DNA of 36,098 nt. It comes from Myxococcales bacterium. GTDB lineage: Bacteria > Myxococcota_A > Polyangia > Fen-1088. Below are positions 1-8,857 of this stretch, piece by piece. A program made the translations under genes and the position numbers. Where the stretch lies: contig PMBS01000183.1 of assembly GCA_003153015.1 (NCBI GenBank), forward strand, positions 1 to 36,098, given 5' to 3'. The stretch's first letter is position 1; every line of letters starts with the position of its first letter. The notes under the pieces were generated by a model that was not told where the DNA came from, ran no database searches, and worked only from the letters and a program-made list of their open reading frames with translations.

Positions 1-40
1 GCCGCCTGCCCCAATGGCCGCCCTCAATTAGGGACACCCC

Positions 41-340
41 CTAGTTCCTTGATTCGTTCCACGGCGAAAGCGCCAGACGCCTCTCGACCACGATGGCCCG
101 CCACATGTGCATCTGGGCCGCAGTGAAGCCGCCGAAGGGCCGTCCCGTCCACTGTCGGATGCGCTGGTTGAGTCGCTCGCGCACCTCGCTCGCGCTGAGT
201 GGCTCCGTGTCGTCGTCATCAACAGGTGGATACTGCGACAGCAGTTGGCGGAACTCGTCCAGATTCTCCTGCCGGTTGAGTAGCGCCCGATACAGGCTGC
301 ACAGTTGTTCCTGCGGGTCAGTGTGAAGGACGGTTTCCAT
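41..340 (-). CDS. Small hypothetical protein, 99 aa
   Basis: I do not recognise a family. The 99-residue product starts METVLHTDPQ, is rich in Gln, Arg and Leu, has an acidic run (VDDDDTEP near residue 40) and a Trp/Met-rich C-terminal third (AAQMHMWRAIV). There is no signal peptide or membrane segment, so it should be a soluble, mostly helical cytoplasmic protein. Codons end mostly in G or C, as in the real genes nearby, which favours true coding over the overlapping ORFs on either strand. The ATG at 340 has only a weak GGAAA upstream. An 8-bp hairpin (377-400) and a TATAAC-like box lie farther upstream in its presumed leader. Nothing in the context points to a role. Confidence 0.5.
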   Translation of the reverse strand: METVLHTDPQEQLCSLYRALLNRQENLDEFRQLLSQYPPVDDDDTEPLSASEVRERLNQRIRQWTGRPFGGFTAAQMHMWRAIVVERRLALSPWNESRN

Positions 341-786
341 GCGACGGTTTCCGGCTGCTTGCCCCCGCGGTTGGGTCCGGCATACGCAAAGATATGCCGG
401 CAGTTATAGGAATAGATATCGTCAGATCGTACCCTTTGCTTAAGCCGGAAGGGTGAAAATTGGCAGGTCCTTCTTCCAAACTGCCGGGTAGGCGTTGTCG
501 GCGCGTGCGTGCGGATCTGCGACAATGTGGACCGGAAGAGTACTCATCATTTCCCCTTCCGCGGGCTCGCGTGGGGGAACGCGCTCCGGCTACAGACACA
601 GCGCGGTTCTGCCGAGCACAATGGCCGACGTGACATGCGTCCTGGCGACCGTGGTGCAGCCTGTCACACCCAGCCGAGCCACCCCGGGTTCGGATCGACA
701 GGTCCCTCCTGGCAATGCGGCGAAGACCGCACGCAACAGGTTGAGGACTAGCTTGCTCGCGCCGCTCGGCGGGGGAGGGTGCCGCC
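341..786. other. Intergenic region with a leader hairpin
   Basis: No convincing gene is present. Positions 377-384 and 393-400 form a perfect 8-bp inverted repeat (CCGGCATA / TATGCCGG, 8-nt loop) that would lie in the leader of the leftward small gene. A second short dyad, TGCGG-cgaaga-CCGCA, lies at 716-731. The right end (about 770-779, GGGGGAGGG) is the ribosome binding site of the hybrid kinase. I recognise no riboswitch or tRNA here. Confidence 0.5.
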
Positions 787-3700
787 TTGGCTGATCCGCT
801 TCGCGTCCTTGAGGACTTTCACAACCTGCTGGAGATCTCGCCCTTCGCGGCGGTTGTGTTCGATGAGCGGGGCTTGCCCATCTATGCCAACCGCCAGTTT
901 CTCAACTTGTTCGGCTACCGTTCGGGCGAACCGGCCACGGTGGACGATTGGTGGCGTCTGGCCTATCCCCAAGTGGACTACCGGGAACGCGTCCATGCCG
1001 ACTGGATGGCGCGCTTGTCCGACGCTGCCCACAAGGGAACCCCCATGCGTCCCATGGACGCCGTGATCACCTGCCAGGACGGCTCGCTTCGCCATGTGGA
1101 GTTTCACGCCGCGCGCGTGGGGGATCGCCTGCTTATCATCACCGTCGACTTGACCGAGCAGGAACGCGCAGAGGCGGCGCGCCGGGCGGGCGAGGAACGC
1201 TACCGTCGCTTCGTACAGATGAGCGGGGAGGGGGTGTGGCGCTACGACCTGCTGCCGCCCGTGCCCGCCGATTTGCCCGAGGACGCGCTGGTGGCTGCTC
1301 TGTTCGAGCGCGCACGCGTGGGCGAGTGCAACGACGAGTTTGCCCGGCAGCATGGCTACAGCCGGGCACCGGATGTGTTGGGCCGGCGCTTGTCTGAGCT
1401 GATGCAAGGGGCAGAGACGGAGCAGCTAGAGTTTCTGCGTTGCTTTGTTCGTAGCGGATTCCGGGTTGCCGACCTGGCGACGTCGGGGAGCGGACCCGAG
1501 GGACAAGAAACCTGGGCGCTGAACAGCCTGGTGGGAATCATCGAAGAGAACTGGGTGGTTTGCATCTGGGGCACCCGTCGCGACATCACACCCCAACGGC
1601 ACGCCCAGCTTGCCCTGCAGCGTAGCGAGGCAGAGTTTCGCGCCATCTTCGACCGCGCGCCCGTGGGCATCATGCTGGTGGACGCCGACGGACGACCGCT
1701 CCGTTGCAACGGTACATTGCGGGAGATGCTGGGCTACGGCGAAGAGGAGATCGGGCAGGCTCCTTTCAGCGAGTTCGCCCACCCTGAAGACCGCGAGCGC
1801 TTGGCGGCTGCGCACGCGGAGCTGGCCTCGGGCGGGCGAGAGTGGGTTCAGGTTGAGGCGCGTTTTTTGTGCAAAGACGGCGCCGTCGCCTGGATCAACC
1901 TGGTCGCATCAGCCATTCGCGACGACAAGAGTCAGTTCGTGCAGGGCATCTGCGTCTTGCACGACATTACCCGGCGCCGGATCGCGGAGCGCGACCAGGC
2001 CCAACACCAACAGGAACTGGCCGCGCTCAATGAGATCGTCACCGCCACGACATCCACTCTCGATCCTCGCCAGATCCTCGACAGCGTCCTGCACAGCGTG
2101 CGCAAGATGTCGCGGGTCGACCGGACCAGCATCATGCTGCTCGATCGCGAAACCGACCTGCTCGAGACCGCGGCGGTGATTGGTCCCGATGGCTCCATAC
2201 CCGCCAACCTTCGTCTGTGCCGGGGCGAGGGCGCAGCGGGGCGGGTGCTCAGTGATCTCAAGCCCCTGGTCATCTCAGACGTGCGCAAGTCTTCCCAGTT
2301 CGTCGCGCCTCAGGATGGCGATTCTGGGTGGAGCACCACTGGGCAGAACGCCCTGGGCTACGCGGGGTTCCCCTTGGTTTCCCGGGGCAAGGTGATCGGC
2401 GTCCTCTCCCTGGTCACCACCAAGCACCGGGATTTCTCTCCCGCTGAAGTCGCGTTTCTTCAGGCCATCTGCGGGGCTGCTGCGGTCAGCATCGACAACG
2501 CGCTCATCCACCAGGACATTCAGCGGCGCGCGGAGAAGCTGGCAGGCGAGATCGCCCTGCAGAAACAGTATGCGGAGAACGTGGTCCGCAGCATCACCGA
2601 CGGCGTGTTTACCGTCGATACCGACAACCGCATCGTGTCCTGGAACCGAGGGGCCGAGGCCATCACCGGCTATGGCGCAGAGGAGGCGGTTGGCCGCCTG
2701 TGCAGTGAGCTGGGACGTCCCTTCGACCCGGAAGGCAAGATGCTCTGCTTTGGCGAGGGGTATCCCTTCGAGGAGATCCGGCGCGCTCGTTTGCCGCTCA
2801 GCGCGCGGGAGGTGTCCGCCTATCACCGCGACGGACGGCACCTGACGGTCAGCATCAGCGCGGCACCGCTTTTCGACGACAAGAACGAGTTTCAGGGGGT
2901 GGTCACGGTGTTCCGCGATGTCTCGCGCGAACGCGATCTCATCGACGGCATCCAGCGAGCTGACCGGGCGAAGAGCGCGTTTCTCGCCAGCATTTCCCAC
3001 GAAATCCGTACCCCGATGAACGCCATCTTAGGTTTTACCCAGCTCCTGCTGCGCGATTCCTCTCTGAGCGCGGGCCACCGCCAGTATCTGGAGACCATAG
3101 GGCGCAGCAGTGAACATCTGCAGGCACTCATTGACGACGTACTCGAGATGTCCAAGATCGAGGCCGGGCGAGTGGCCGCGCAGCCCTCCAGCTTTGACCT
3201 ACGTGTTCTGGCAGCTGACTTGACCGGCATGTTCCGCCTGCGCACCGAAGCCAAGAAGCTGCGCTTTGAGGTCGAGGTGGACGACGGGGTGCCAGAAGCG
3301 GTGGTGACCGACGAAAAGAAACTGCGTCAGATCCTCATCAACCTACTGGGCAACGCCATCAAGTTCACCGAGCAGGGGCACGTGTTGTGGCGTGCGTGGG
3401 TGGAGCACGCCGACACGCTCGCCTCTCGGCTTCTCATCGATGTAAAGGACAGTGGACCGGGAATCCCGGTCGTGGACCGCGAGCGGATCTTCAATCCCTT
3501 CGAGCAAGCTGCCGCCGGGGCACGCGCCGGGGGCACCGGCCTGGGGCTGGCGATCAGCCGGCAGTTCGCGCGCCTTCTGGGCGGCGATGTCACGGTCGCA
3601 AGCGAGGTGGGCCGGGGCAGTTGTTTCCACGTTGAGATATCTCTCGGCAAGGGTGAATCGGATCGACCGCACCTCGAAGCGCCGTCGCGACGGGTGATCG

Positions 3701-4353
3701 GGATCAAACCGACCGCAGATCCTTGTCGGGTGTTGGTGGTCGACGACCAGCCCGAGGCGCGCAAGCTTATGTCGCAGATGCTGGTAGCGGTCGGATTCCA
3801 CATTCGCGAGGCAAACGATGGAACTGAAGCGGTCGTCGGCTTTGCCGGGTGGAGCCCGCACGCCATTCTGATGGACATGCGTATGCCAAAGATGGGAGGC
3901 GCCGAGGCGATACGACAAATCCGTGCGACGGCAAGCGCGCAGAACCCCTTCATCCTGGCAGTGTCGGCCAGCGCTTTTGCCGAAAACCGGCAACAAGCAT
4001 TGGCCGCGGGAGCCGACGACTTCCTCAGCAAACCATTTCGTGAAGCAGACCTGCTGGAGCGGTTGCGCGTGCGTCTGGGGGTCGAGTACATCTTTGTCGA
4101 CGTGCCGACCTCGAGAACCCCAGGGGCGATGCTGGTCCAAAACAACGGCCTCACGCTCGCGCGGCTTCCTTCTACCTTGCGGGATGAACTGCACACCGCC
4201 GCCATCCACGCCGACTATGATCGGCTCATGGCCCTCGCCGACCAGCTCGCCGGGCTGGACGCCGAATTGGCGCGGGTTCTGCGCCAGACGGTGGAGCGAT
4301 TCGACTACCAGAAGCTCATCGATTATGTACAAGGGGTACAGGGGCATGTCTGA
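787..4353 (+). CDS. Multi-PAS/GAF hybrid sensor histidine kinase
   Basis: A 1188-aa cytoplasmic hybrid kinase with no membrane segment. Domains in order: PAS about 11-130, a divergent PAS about 150-270, PAS about 283-400, GAF about 425-575, PAS about 595-715, HisKA about 728-795 with H-box SHEIRTPMN (His738), HATPase about 835-935 (NLLGNAIKF, DSGPGIP, GTGLGLAIS), and a receiver about 978-1095 whose phospho-acceptor is Asp1030 (ILMDMRMP). A tail of about 90 residues follows and could be a small helical output or transfer module. The TTG start at 787 is chosen because a GGGGGAGGG ribosome site lies 7 nt upstream and the PAS domain begins right after it. The stop overlaps the next kinase gene by 8 nt, so the two are translationally coupled. 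The input signal is unknown; four sensor modules suggest integration of several cytoplasmic cues. Confidence 0.93.
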   Translation: MADPLRVLEDFHNLLEISPFAAVVFDERGLPIYANRQFLNLFGYRSGEPATVDDWWRLAYPQVDYRERVHADWMARLSDAAHKGTPMRPMDAVITCQDGSLRHVEFHAARVGDRLLIITVDLTEQERAEAARRAGEERYRRFVQMSGEGVWRYDLLPPVPADLPEDALVAALFERARVGECNDEFARQHGYSRAPDVLGRRLSELMQGAETEQLEFLRCFVRSGFRVADLATSGSGPEGQETWALNSLVGIIEENWVVCIWGTRRDITPQRHAQLALQRSEAEFRAIFDRAPVGIMLVDADGRPLRCNGTLREMLGYGEEEIGQAPFSEFAHPEDRERLAAAHAELASGGREWVQVEARFLCKDGAVAWINLVASAIRDDKSQFVQGICVLHDITRRRIAERDQAQHQQELAALNEIVTATTSTLDPRQILDSVLHSVRKMSRVDRTSIMLLDRETDLLETAAVIGPDGSIPANLRLCRGEGAAGRVLSDLKPLVISDVRKSSQFVAPQDGDSGWSTTGQNALGYAGFPLVSRGKVIGVLSLVTTKHRDFSPAEVAFLQAICGAAAVSIDNALIHQDIQRRAEKLAGEIALQKQYAENVVRSITDGVFTVDTDNRIVSWNRGAEAITGYGAEEAVGRLCSELGRPFDPEGKMLCFGEGYPFEEIRRARLPLSAREVSAYHRDGRHLTVSISAAPLFDDKNEFQGVVTVFRDVSRERDLIDGIQRADRAKSAFLASISHEIRTPMNAILGFTQLLLRDSSLSAGHRQYLETIGRSSEHLQALIDDVLEMSKIEAGRVAAQPSSFDLRVLAADLTGMFRLRTEAKKLRFEVEVDDGVPEAVVTDEKKLRQILINLLGNAIKFTEQGHVLWRAWVEHADTLASRLLIDVKDSGPGIPVVDRERIFNPFEQAAAGARAGGTGLGLAISRQFARLLGGDVTVASEVGRGSCFHVEISLGKGESDRPHLEAPSRRVIGIKPTADPCRVLVVDDQPEARKLMSQMLVAVGFHIREANDGTEAVVGFAGWSPHAILMDMRMPKMGGAEAIRQIRATASAQNPFILAVSASAFAENRQQALAAGADDFLSKPFREADLLERLRVRLGVEYIFVDVPTSRTPGAMLVQNNGLTLARLPSTLRDELHTAAIHADYDRLMALADQLAGLDAELARVLRQTVERFDYQKLIDYVQGVQGHV

Positions 4354-5485
4354 GGACTCGTCACGTCTGGACGGCAGCGCCAGCATCCTGGTGGTTGACG
4401 ACACGCCGGCCAACCTGCAGGTGTTGGTCGGGATGCTGAAGGAGCACGGACATCGCGTGCGCCCGGTGTTGGAAGGCCGCCTGGCATTGCGGGCGGCGAA
4501 GGCCGAGGTGCCTGACCTGGTTCTGCTTGACATCAACATGCCCGACATGAACGGCTTCGAGGTATGCGAACAACTAAAGGCTGATCCCAAACTAGCTGAC
4601 ACCCCGGTGATCTTCATCAGCGGCAACACCGAGACGGTGGACAAGGTGAGGGCATTCTCCGTCGGGGGCGTGGACTACGTCACCAAACCGTTTCAGATGG
4701 CGGAGGTGGAGGCGCGCGTGGCCACGCACCTGGAACTCCGGCGCAAGCGGCGCGAGTTGCAGGAGAGCCTCGAGGCCTTGCGACGCCTGGAGACCCTGCG
4801 GGACAGCCTGGTGCATATGGTGGTGCACGATCTGCGCTCGCCGCTGGCTGCCATCTCAGCCTGCCTGGAGGTCATCAAGTGGGACGCGGATGAGCAACAT
4901 CGTGTCGAGCTGGCAACCGACGTAGAAACGGCATTGCACGCCACCCGCACCATCATCCGCCTGGTCAACTCGGTTCTCGATGTGAGCAAGATGGAGGGCA
5001 CCGAGATGCGTCTGCAGCTCGTCCCTGCCGACATCGCCGCGGTGGCACGGGAGAGCGTCGACGAACTGGAATCTCTGGTAGGGACGCGACAGCTTGTGCG
5101 AGATTGGCCTGACGATCCCGTCATGGCGGTGGTGGATCGGGATGTAGTGGCGCGGGTCATGCAGAACCTACTGGGCAATGCGCTCAAGTTCACGCCCGCT
5201 ACCGAAGCCATCACTGTGACGGTTGAGGCCAACGACGACATGGTACGAGTGGCGGTGTCGGACACCGGGCCCGGCATCCCCCGGGAATACCGCGAACGGG
5301 TGTTTGAGAAGTTCGGTCAGGTTGAGGCGCTTTCGCATGGCCAGAAATTCTCCACCGGACTCGGCCTCACTTTTTGTAGACTGGCGGTGGAGGCGCATGG
5401 TGGCCGCATCGGGGTGGACAGCGAGGTCGGCCGGGGGAGCACTTTCTGGTTCGTCCTGCCCCGCAACGGCCCCACGCCGAAGTGA
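4346..5485 (+). CDS. REC-HisKA-HATPase sensor kinase
   Basis: A 379-aa cytoplasmic protein with an N-terminal receiver (acid pair DD18-19, phospho-acceptor Asp62 in LLDINMPDMNG), a short coiled-coil linker about 130-150, HisKA with VHDLRSPLAA (His161), and HATPase with NLLGNALKF, DTGPGIP and GLGLTF. Receiver-first kinases usually take a phosphate at the REC domain and use it to tune their own kinase. The ORF track extends this frame back to 3923 inside the upstream gene; I choose ATG 4346 because the receiver starts just after it, an AAGGGG lies 9 nt upstream, and it overlaps the upstream stop by 8 nt. It is probably phosphorylated by, or competes with, the upstream hybrid kinase, and the sigma-54 regulator facing it is the obvious candidate output. 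That wiring is inference from position only. Confidence 0.92.
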   Translation: MSEDSSRLDGSASILVVDDTPANLQVLVGMLKEHGHRVRPVLEGRLALRAAKAEVPDLVLLDINMPDMNGFEVCEQLKADPKLADTPVIFISGNTETVDKVRAFSVGGVDYVTKPFQMAEVEARVATHLELRRKRRELQESLEALRRLETLRDSLVHMVVHDLRSPLAAISACLEVIKWDADEQHRVELATDVETALHATRTIIRLVNSVLDVSKMEGTEMRLQLVPADIAAVARESVDELESLVGTRQLVRDWPDDPVMAVVDRDVVARVMQNLLGNALKFTPATEAITVTVEANDDMVRVAVSDTGPGIPREYRERVFEKFGQVEALSHGQKFSTGLGLTFCRLAVEAHGGRIGVDSEVGRGSTFWFVLPRNGPTPK

Positions 5486-5491
5486 CCGGCA

Positions 5492-5580
5492 GCTGGGGGT
5501 GGGAACCGGAACCGGGGCCGAAACCGGAGCCGGATTCGGTTCCGGCCACCGGCCACCGGCCCGCCGCCGCGGCGGCGGTG
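5492..5580. repeat. CCGG-phased hexamer tract between convergent genes
   Basis: The whole gap between the convergent kinase and response-regulator genes is a low-complexity run of CCGG cores at about 6-nt spacing (for example AACCGGAACCGG, later CCACCGGCCACCGG). It ends in a perfect 18-bp palindrome at 5561-5578 (CCGCCGCCGCGGCGGCGG). The style matches the tract at 21395-21501, which is also between convergent genes. The palindrome may act as a two-way terminator. Confidence 0.75.
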
Positions 5581-6954
5581 CTAGTTTCCTGATTCGCCGC
5601 TCGCTCGCTTGAGCTTATCCAGCAGAGTGGTCCGGCTCAGCCCCAGCAGCTCGGCTGCGCGGGTCTTGTTCCCACCCGAGGTGCGCATGGCCCGGTCGAT
5701 GAGCGCGGCCTCGATGCGCGCCAACGTCGCCACCAGGTCGATCGCCTCGGTGGACGAACTGTTCGCGGTGGCGGCCGCGAAGTCAGCCGACGGGCTGCGC
5801 ACCCCCGCGGGCAGGTCCTCGAAACCGATGACCCCGGTGCGATTGAGGATGACCAGCCGTTCGATCAGGTTTTCCAACTCGCGGACGTTGCCCGGCCAAG
5901 TATAGAGCTGAAGGGCGAGCAGGGCGGCTTCGGATAGGTTGATATTCTTGTGGCCGCGCCGATTGGCCGACGCCAGAAAATGGTGGGCCAGCGGCGCCAC
6001 GTCCTGTGCGCGCTCACGCAGAGCCGGAAGGATGATCGGCACGACGTTGAGGCGGAAGAAGAGATCGCTGCGGAACTTGCCCTCCTTGACCAGCGTCTCC
6101 AGATCCTGGTTCGAGGCCGTCACCACCCGCGTGTTCACCGATCGCGTTTTGGATTCGCCCACGGGCGTGACCGTCTTGTCCTGCAGAACGCGCAGCAACT
6201 TGACTTGGAGCGCCAGGGGTAGCTCACTGATCTCGTCGAGAAACAGGGTTCCGCCATCGGCCTCAACGAACTTGCCGGCGCGGGCGTCGGTGGCGCCGGT
6301 AAACGCCCCGCGGGCATGACCGAAAAGCTCGCTTTCGACCAGGCCTTCGGGAATGGCGCCGCAGTTGACGGCCACAAAGGGGTTGCCCAAACGGGGAGAG
6401 AAGGCGTGGATGAGGCGCGAGACGACCTCTTTGCCCGTGCCGCTTTCTCCTAGCAGCAGCACGGTCGCGTCAGTCGGGGCAACCTGACTGACGATCTCGA
6501 TCACACCGCGCAAGGCAGGCGAATCGCCGACCAAGATCGCTTGCGGCTCGGCAAGGTCACTGCTGCGCGTGGCCGACGAGCGCGGGCTCGGCCGTCCCTG
6601 GGCGAGGGCGGCCTCCACCACCGACTTCAACTCCTCCCCGTTGCAGGGCTTGACCAGGAAGTTGAAGGCGCCGAAACGCATGGCCTCCACGCACTCCGAG
6701 ATGAGGGTACTTGCGGTGAGGATAATCACCGGTGTGCGCAACGCGGGCTCCTGAGCCTTGCGCAAGACCGCGAATCCGTCAGCGTGAGGCATGCGCAAGT
6801 CGCTGACCACCAGGTCGAAGCCGCCCCCATCCAGGGTCTTGATGGCCTCGTGTCCGTCAGACGCCTCGGTCACTCTGTGCCCCAGACGTTCGAGCGCACG
6901 TCTTACCACCTGACGAACTTCTGGCTCGTCGTCGACGACTAGGACACGTGACAC
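5581..6954 (-). CDS. Sigma-54-dependent response regulator (NtrC family)
   Basis: A 457-aa transcription activator with a receiver about 1-120 (acid pair Asp8-Asp9, phospho-acceptor Asp52 in VVSDLRMPH), an AAA+ sigma-54 interaction domain about 150-385 (Walker A GESGTGKE, GAFTGA loop, LFLDEI Walker B), and a C-terminal Fis-type helix-turn-helix (TRAAELLGLSRTTLLDKL). It would bind upstream sites and use ATP to open sigma-54 promoters once phosphorylated. The ORF track starts at 7080. I choose GTG 6954, which gives the canonical receiver N-terminus (SRVLVVDDE) and has TACACT exactly 7 nt upstream, as expected for a leaderless message. The alternative is ATG 6987, with a modest AGGG 7 nt upstream, adding 11 residues. 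It is convergent with the kinase pair and divergent from mutL. Confidence 0.93.
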   Translation of the reverse strand: MSRVLVVDDEPEVRQVVRRALERLGHRVTEASDGHEAIKTLDGGGFDLVVSDLRMPHADGFAVLRKAQEPALRTPVIILTASTLISECVEAMRFGAFNFLVKPCNGEELKSVVEAALAQGRPSPRSSATRSSDLAEPQAILVGDSPALRGVIEIVSQVAPTDATVLLLGESGTGKEVVSRLIHAFSPRLGNPFVAVNCGAIPEGLVESELFGHARGAFTGATDARAGKFVEADGGTLFLDEISELPLALQVKLLRVLQDKTVTPVGESKTRSVNTRVVTASNQDLETLVKEGKFRSDLFFRLNVVPIILPALRERAQDVAPLAHHFLASANRRGHKNINLSEAALLALQLYTWPGNVRELENLIERLVILNRTGVIGFEDLPAGVRSPSADFAAATANSSSTEAIDLVATLARIEAALIDRAMRTSGGNKTRAAELLGLSRTTLLDKLKRASGESGN

Positions 6955-6961
6955 GGGGACG

Positions 6962-6967
6962 AGTGTA
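6962..6967 (-). promoter_or_regulatory. -10-like box of the response regulator gene
   Basis: On the minus strand TACACT is followed by 7 nt and then the GTG start at 6954, so transcription would begin at or next to the start codon. No clear -35 is visible. The assignment rests on the same spacing recurring at other genes in the window. Confidence 0.45.
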
Positions 6968-7051
6968 TCACACACGACGATGTTCATTCGCTGGCCCTGC
7001 AGTATGTCGTTTTCGTACGCGCGGCTCCCTGATACGCTCACCTCGAAAAGC

Positions 7052-8857
7052 ATGCAGCCTGAAACCCCTGCGCCCCGCATTCACGTCCTGCCGCCTGCGC
7101 TGGCGGACCAGATCGCTGCCGGCGAGGTCGTCGAGCGACCCGCGTCGGTGGCCAAGGAGCTGTGCGAGAACGCGGTCGACGCGGGCGCCCGTCGCGTCGA
7201 TGTGGAGATCGAAGCCGGGGGCCGGCGGCTGATTCGCGTGGTGGATGACGGCTGCGGCATGACGGCCGAGGAGGCGCGCCTGGCGCTACAGCGCCATGCC
7301 ACTTCGAAGATCGCCTGCGCCGACGATCTGTGGGGGCTGGCTACCTTCGGCTTTCGTGGGGAAGCGCTGCCCTCCATCGCTGCGGTTTCACGTCTCACCC
7401 TGCGCACCAAGATGACCGGTGCCACTGCCGGCTTCCGTCTGCTGGTCGAGGCTGGGGTCGAGACCGACGCGGGAGAAGTCGGCATGGCCGAGGGAACCCA
7501 GATGGAGGTACGTGATCTCTTCTTCAACACGCCCGCGCGCCTGAAGTTTCTCAAGTCCGAGTCGACTGAGGCCGCCAATGTTTCTGAGTCGGTTCTGCGT
7601 CTGGGTTTGGCCCATTCTGAGGTCCACTTCCGCCTACGCAGCAACGGCCGCGTGGCGCTTGATCTGCCGCCCCACCGGGACATGGCCGAGCGGGTGCGCG
7701 CGGCGCTTGCTCGGCGTGGCGCCAAGGTGTTGCACGAGGCCGCGGGCGAAGAGGGCGGGATCAGGGTGCGCGCCTTTCTGGCTTCGCCCGAGGAGGCGGC
7801 GCCGGCCGGGCGTTCGACCTTCCTCTTCGTTGGGCGCCGCTTCGTGCGTGATCGCGCCCTGCTGCACGCGCTGGCCCAGGGCTACGGTGAATTGCTGGAA
7901 AAGGGGCGCTACCCGCTGGCCGCGCTCTTTGTCGACGTCCCTGGCCAGGAGCTGGACGTCAACGTTCATCCGCAAAAACTGGAGGTGCGTTTCGCGCGGC
8001 CGCAAGAGGTCTATGCGGCGGTCCGGCATGTGGTGGGTCGGGCGGTGTCGCGGGCACCGTGGTTGGCGGTGTCGCCCATCCGTGCCTACACCCTGCCGCC
8101 CGAGGGCGTCGGCGAGAGAGAGGCGGACCGCCCGCTTCCGCCTAGGCCGGCGCGGGACCGGCAAGGATCCTTCTCAGCTGTGCGATCGCCTCGGCCCGAC
8201 GACAAGCCGCTTCCGACCCTGCTGCGCGACGAGGCGCTGCCAGCGGCCGCCCAGCCCGCGGCCATGGGTTTCTTCGGGAGACTCGAGTACATCGGCCAGC
8301 TTCGTCGGACCTATCTCGTGTGCGAAGGCCCGTCAGAGTTGGTGCTGGTCGACCAGCACGCGGCGCACGAGCGGATCATGTTCGAACGACTGCGCGTGGC
8401 GCATCGACAGCGAGCCGTGGTTCGCCAGCGCCTCCTCTTCCCCATTCCCATCGAGCTGGACGAGGTTGCGGCTGCGGCGGCACACGAAGCGGCGACGCTA
8501 GAAGCGCTGGCCGGACTTGGCTTCGAGGTCGAGGCTTTCGGGCCGAGCACCATGCTCCTGCGCGCAGTGCCCGATCTGCTGAAAGACGTGGATCCCAAGC
8601 CCCTGCTGCGCGACGTTTTGCACCGGGTGGCCGAGGGGGATTCCTTGCGCCGGGCCGAGGAGAACTTCGAGCAGGTGTTCGCGACCATGGCATGCCACGG
8701 GGCTTTGCGCGCGGGCGACATCGTGGCGCGTGACGCGGCGGTTACCCTCCTCGGCCAGCTTGATGCTGTGGACCTGCATTCGCACTGCCCGCACGGCCGC
8801 CCGGTGCTTCTGCGTATGTCCATCGCTGAGATCGAACAGCGTCTGGGACGGACGTAG
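7052..8857 (+). CDS. mutL: DNA mismatch repair protein MutL
   Basis: A 601-aa MutL, the ATPase that links mismatch recognition by MutS to strand removal. The N-terminal GHKL ATPase (about 1-330) shows ADQIAAGEVVERP, NAVDAGA, DDGCGM and GFRGEAL. A Pro/Arg-rich variable linker (about 340-420) leads to the C-terminal dimerisation domain, which carries the endonuclease signature DQHA(x2)E(x4)E (DQHAAHERIMFE), plus ACHGALRAGD and CPHGRP. This MutL therefore probably nicks DNA itself, as in bacteria lacking MutH. ATG 7052 is chosen over the upstream 6980 start because the family N-terminus begins a few residues later. A TACGCT box at 7033-7038 could be its promoter and would leave a leader of only a few bases. 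The TAG stop touches the first CACAGAG palindrome. miaA follows on the same strand. Confidence 0.96.
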   Translation: MQPETPAPRIHVLPPALADQIAAGEVVERPASVAKELCENAVDAGARRVDVEIEAGGRRLIRVVDDGCGMTAEEARLALQRHATSKIACADDLWGLATFGFRGEALPSIAAVSRLTLRTKMTGATAGFRLLVEAGVETDAGEVGMAEGTQMEVRDLFFNTPARLKFLKSESTEAANVSESVLRLGLAHSEVHFRLRSNGRVALDLPPHRDMAERVRAALARRGAKVLHEAAGEEGGIRVRAFLASPEEAAPAGRSTFLFVGRRFVRDRALLHALAQGYGELLEKGRYPLAALFVDVPGQELDVNVHPQKLEVRFARPQEVYAAVRHVVGRAVSRAPWLAVSPIRAYTLPPEGVGEREADRPLPPRPARDRQGSFSAVRSPRPDDKPLPTLLRDEALPAAAQPAAMGFFGRLEYIGQLRRTYLVCEGPSELVLVDQHAAHERIMFERLRVAHRQRAVVRQRLLFPIPIELDEVAAAAAHEAATLEALAGLGFEVEAFGPSTMLLRAVPDLLKDVDPKPLLRDVLHRVAEGDSLRRAEENFEQVFATMACHGALRAGDIVARDAAVTLLGQLDAVDLHSHCPHGRPVLLRMSIAEIEQRLGRT

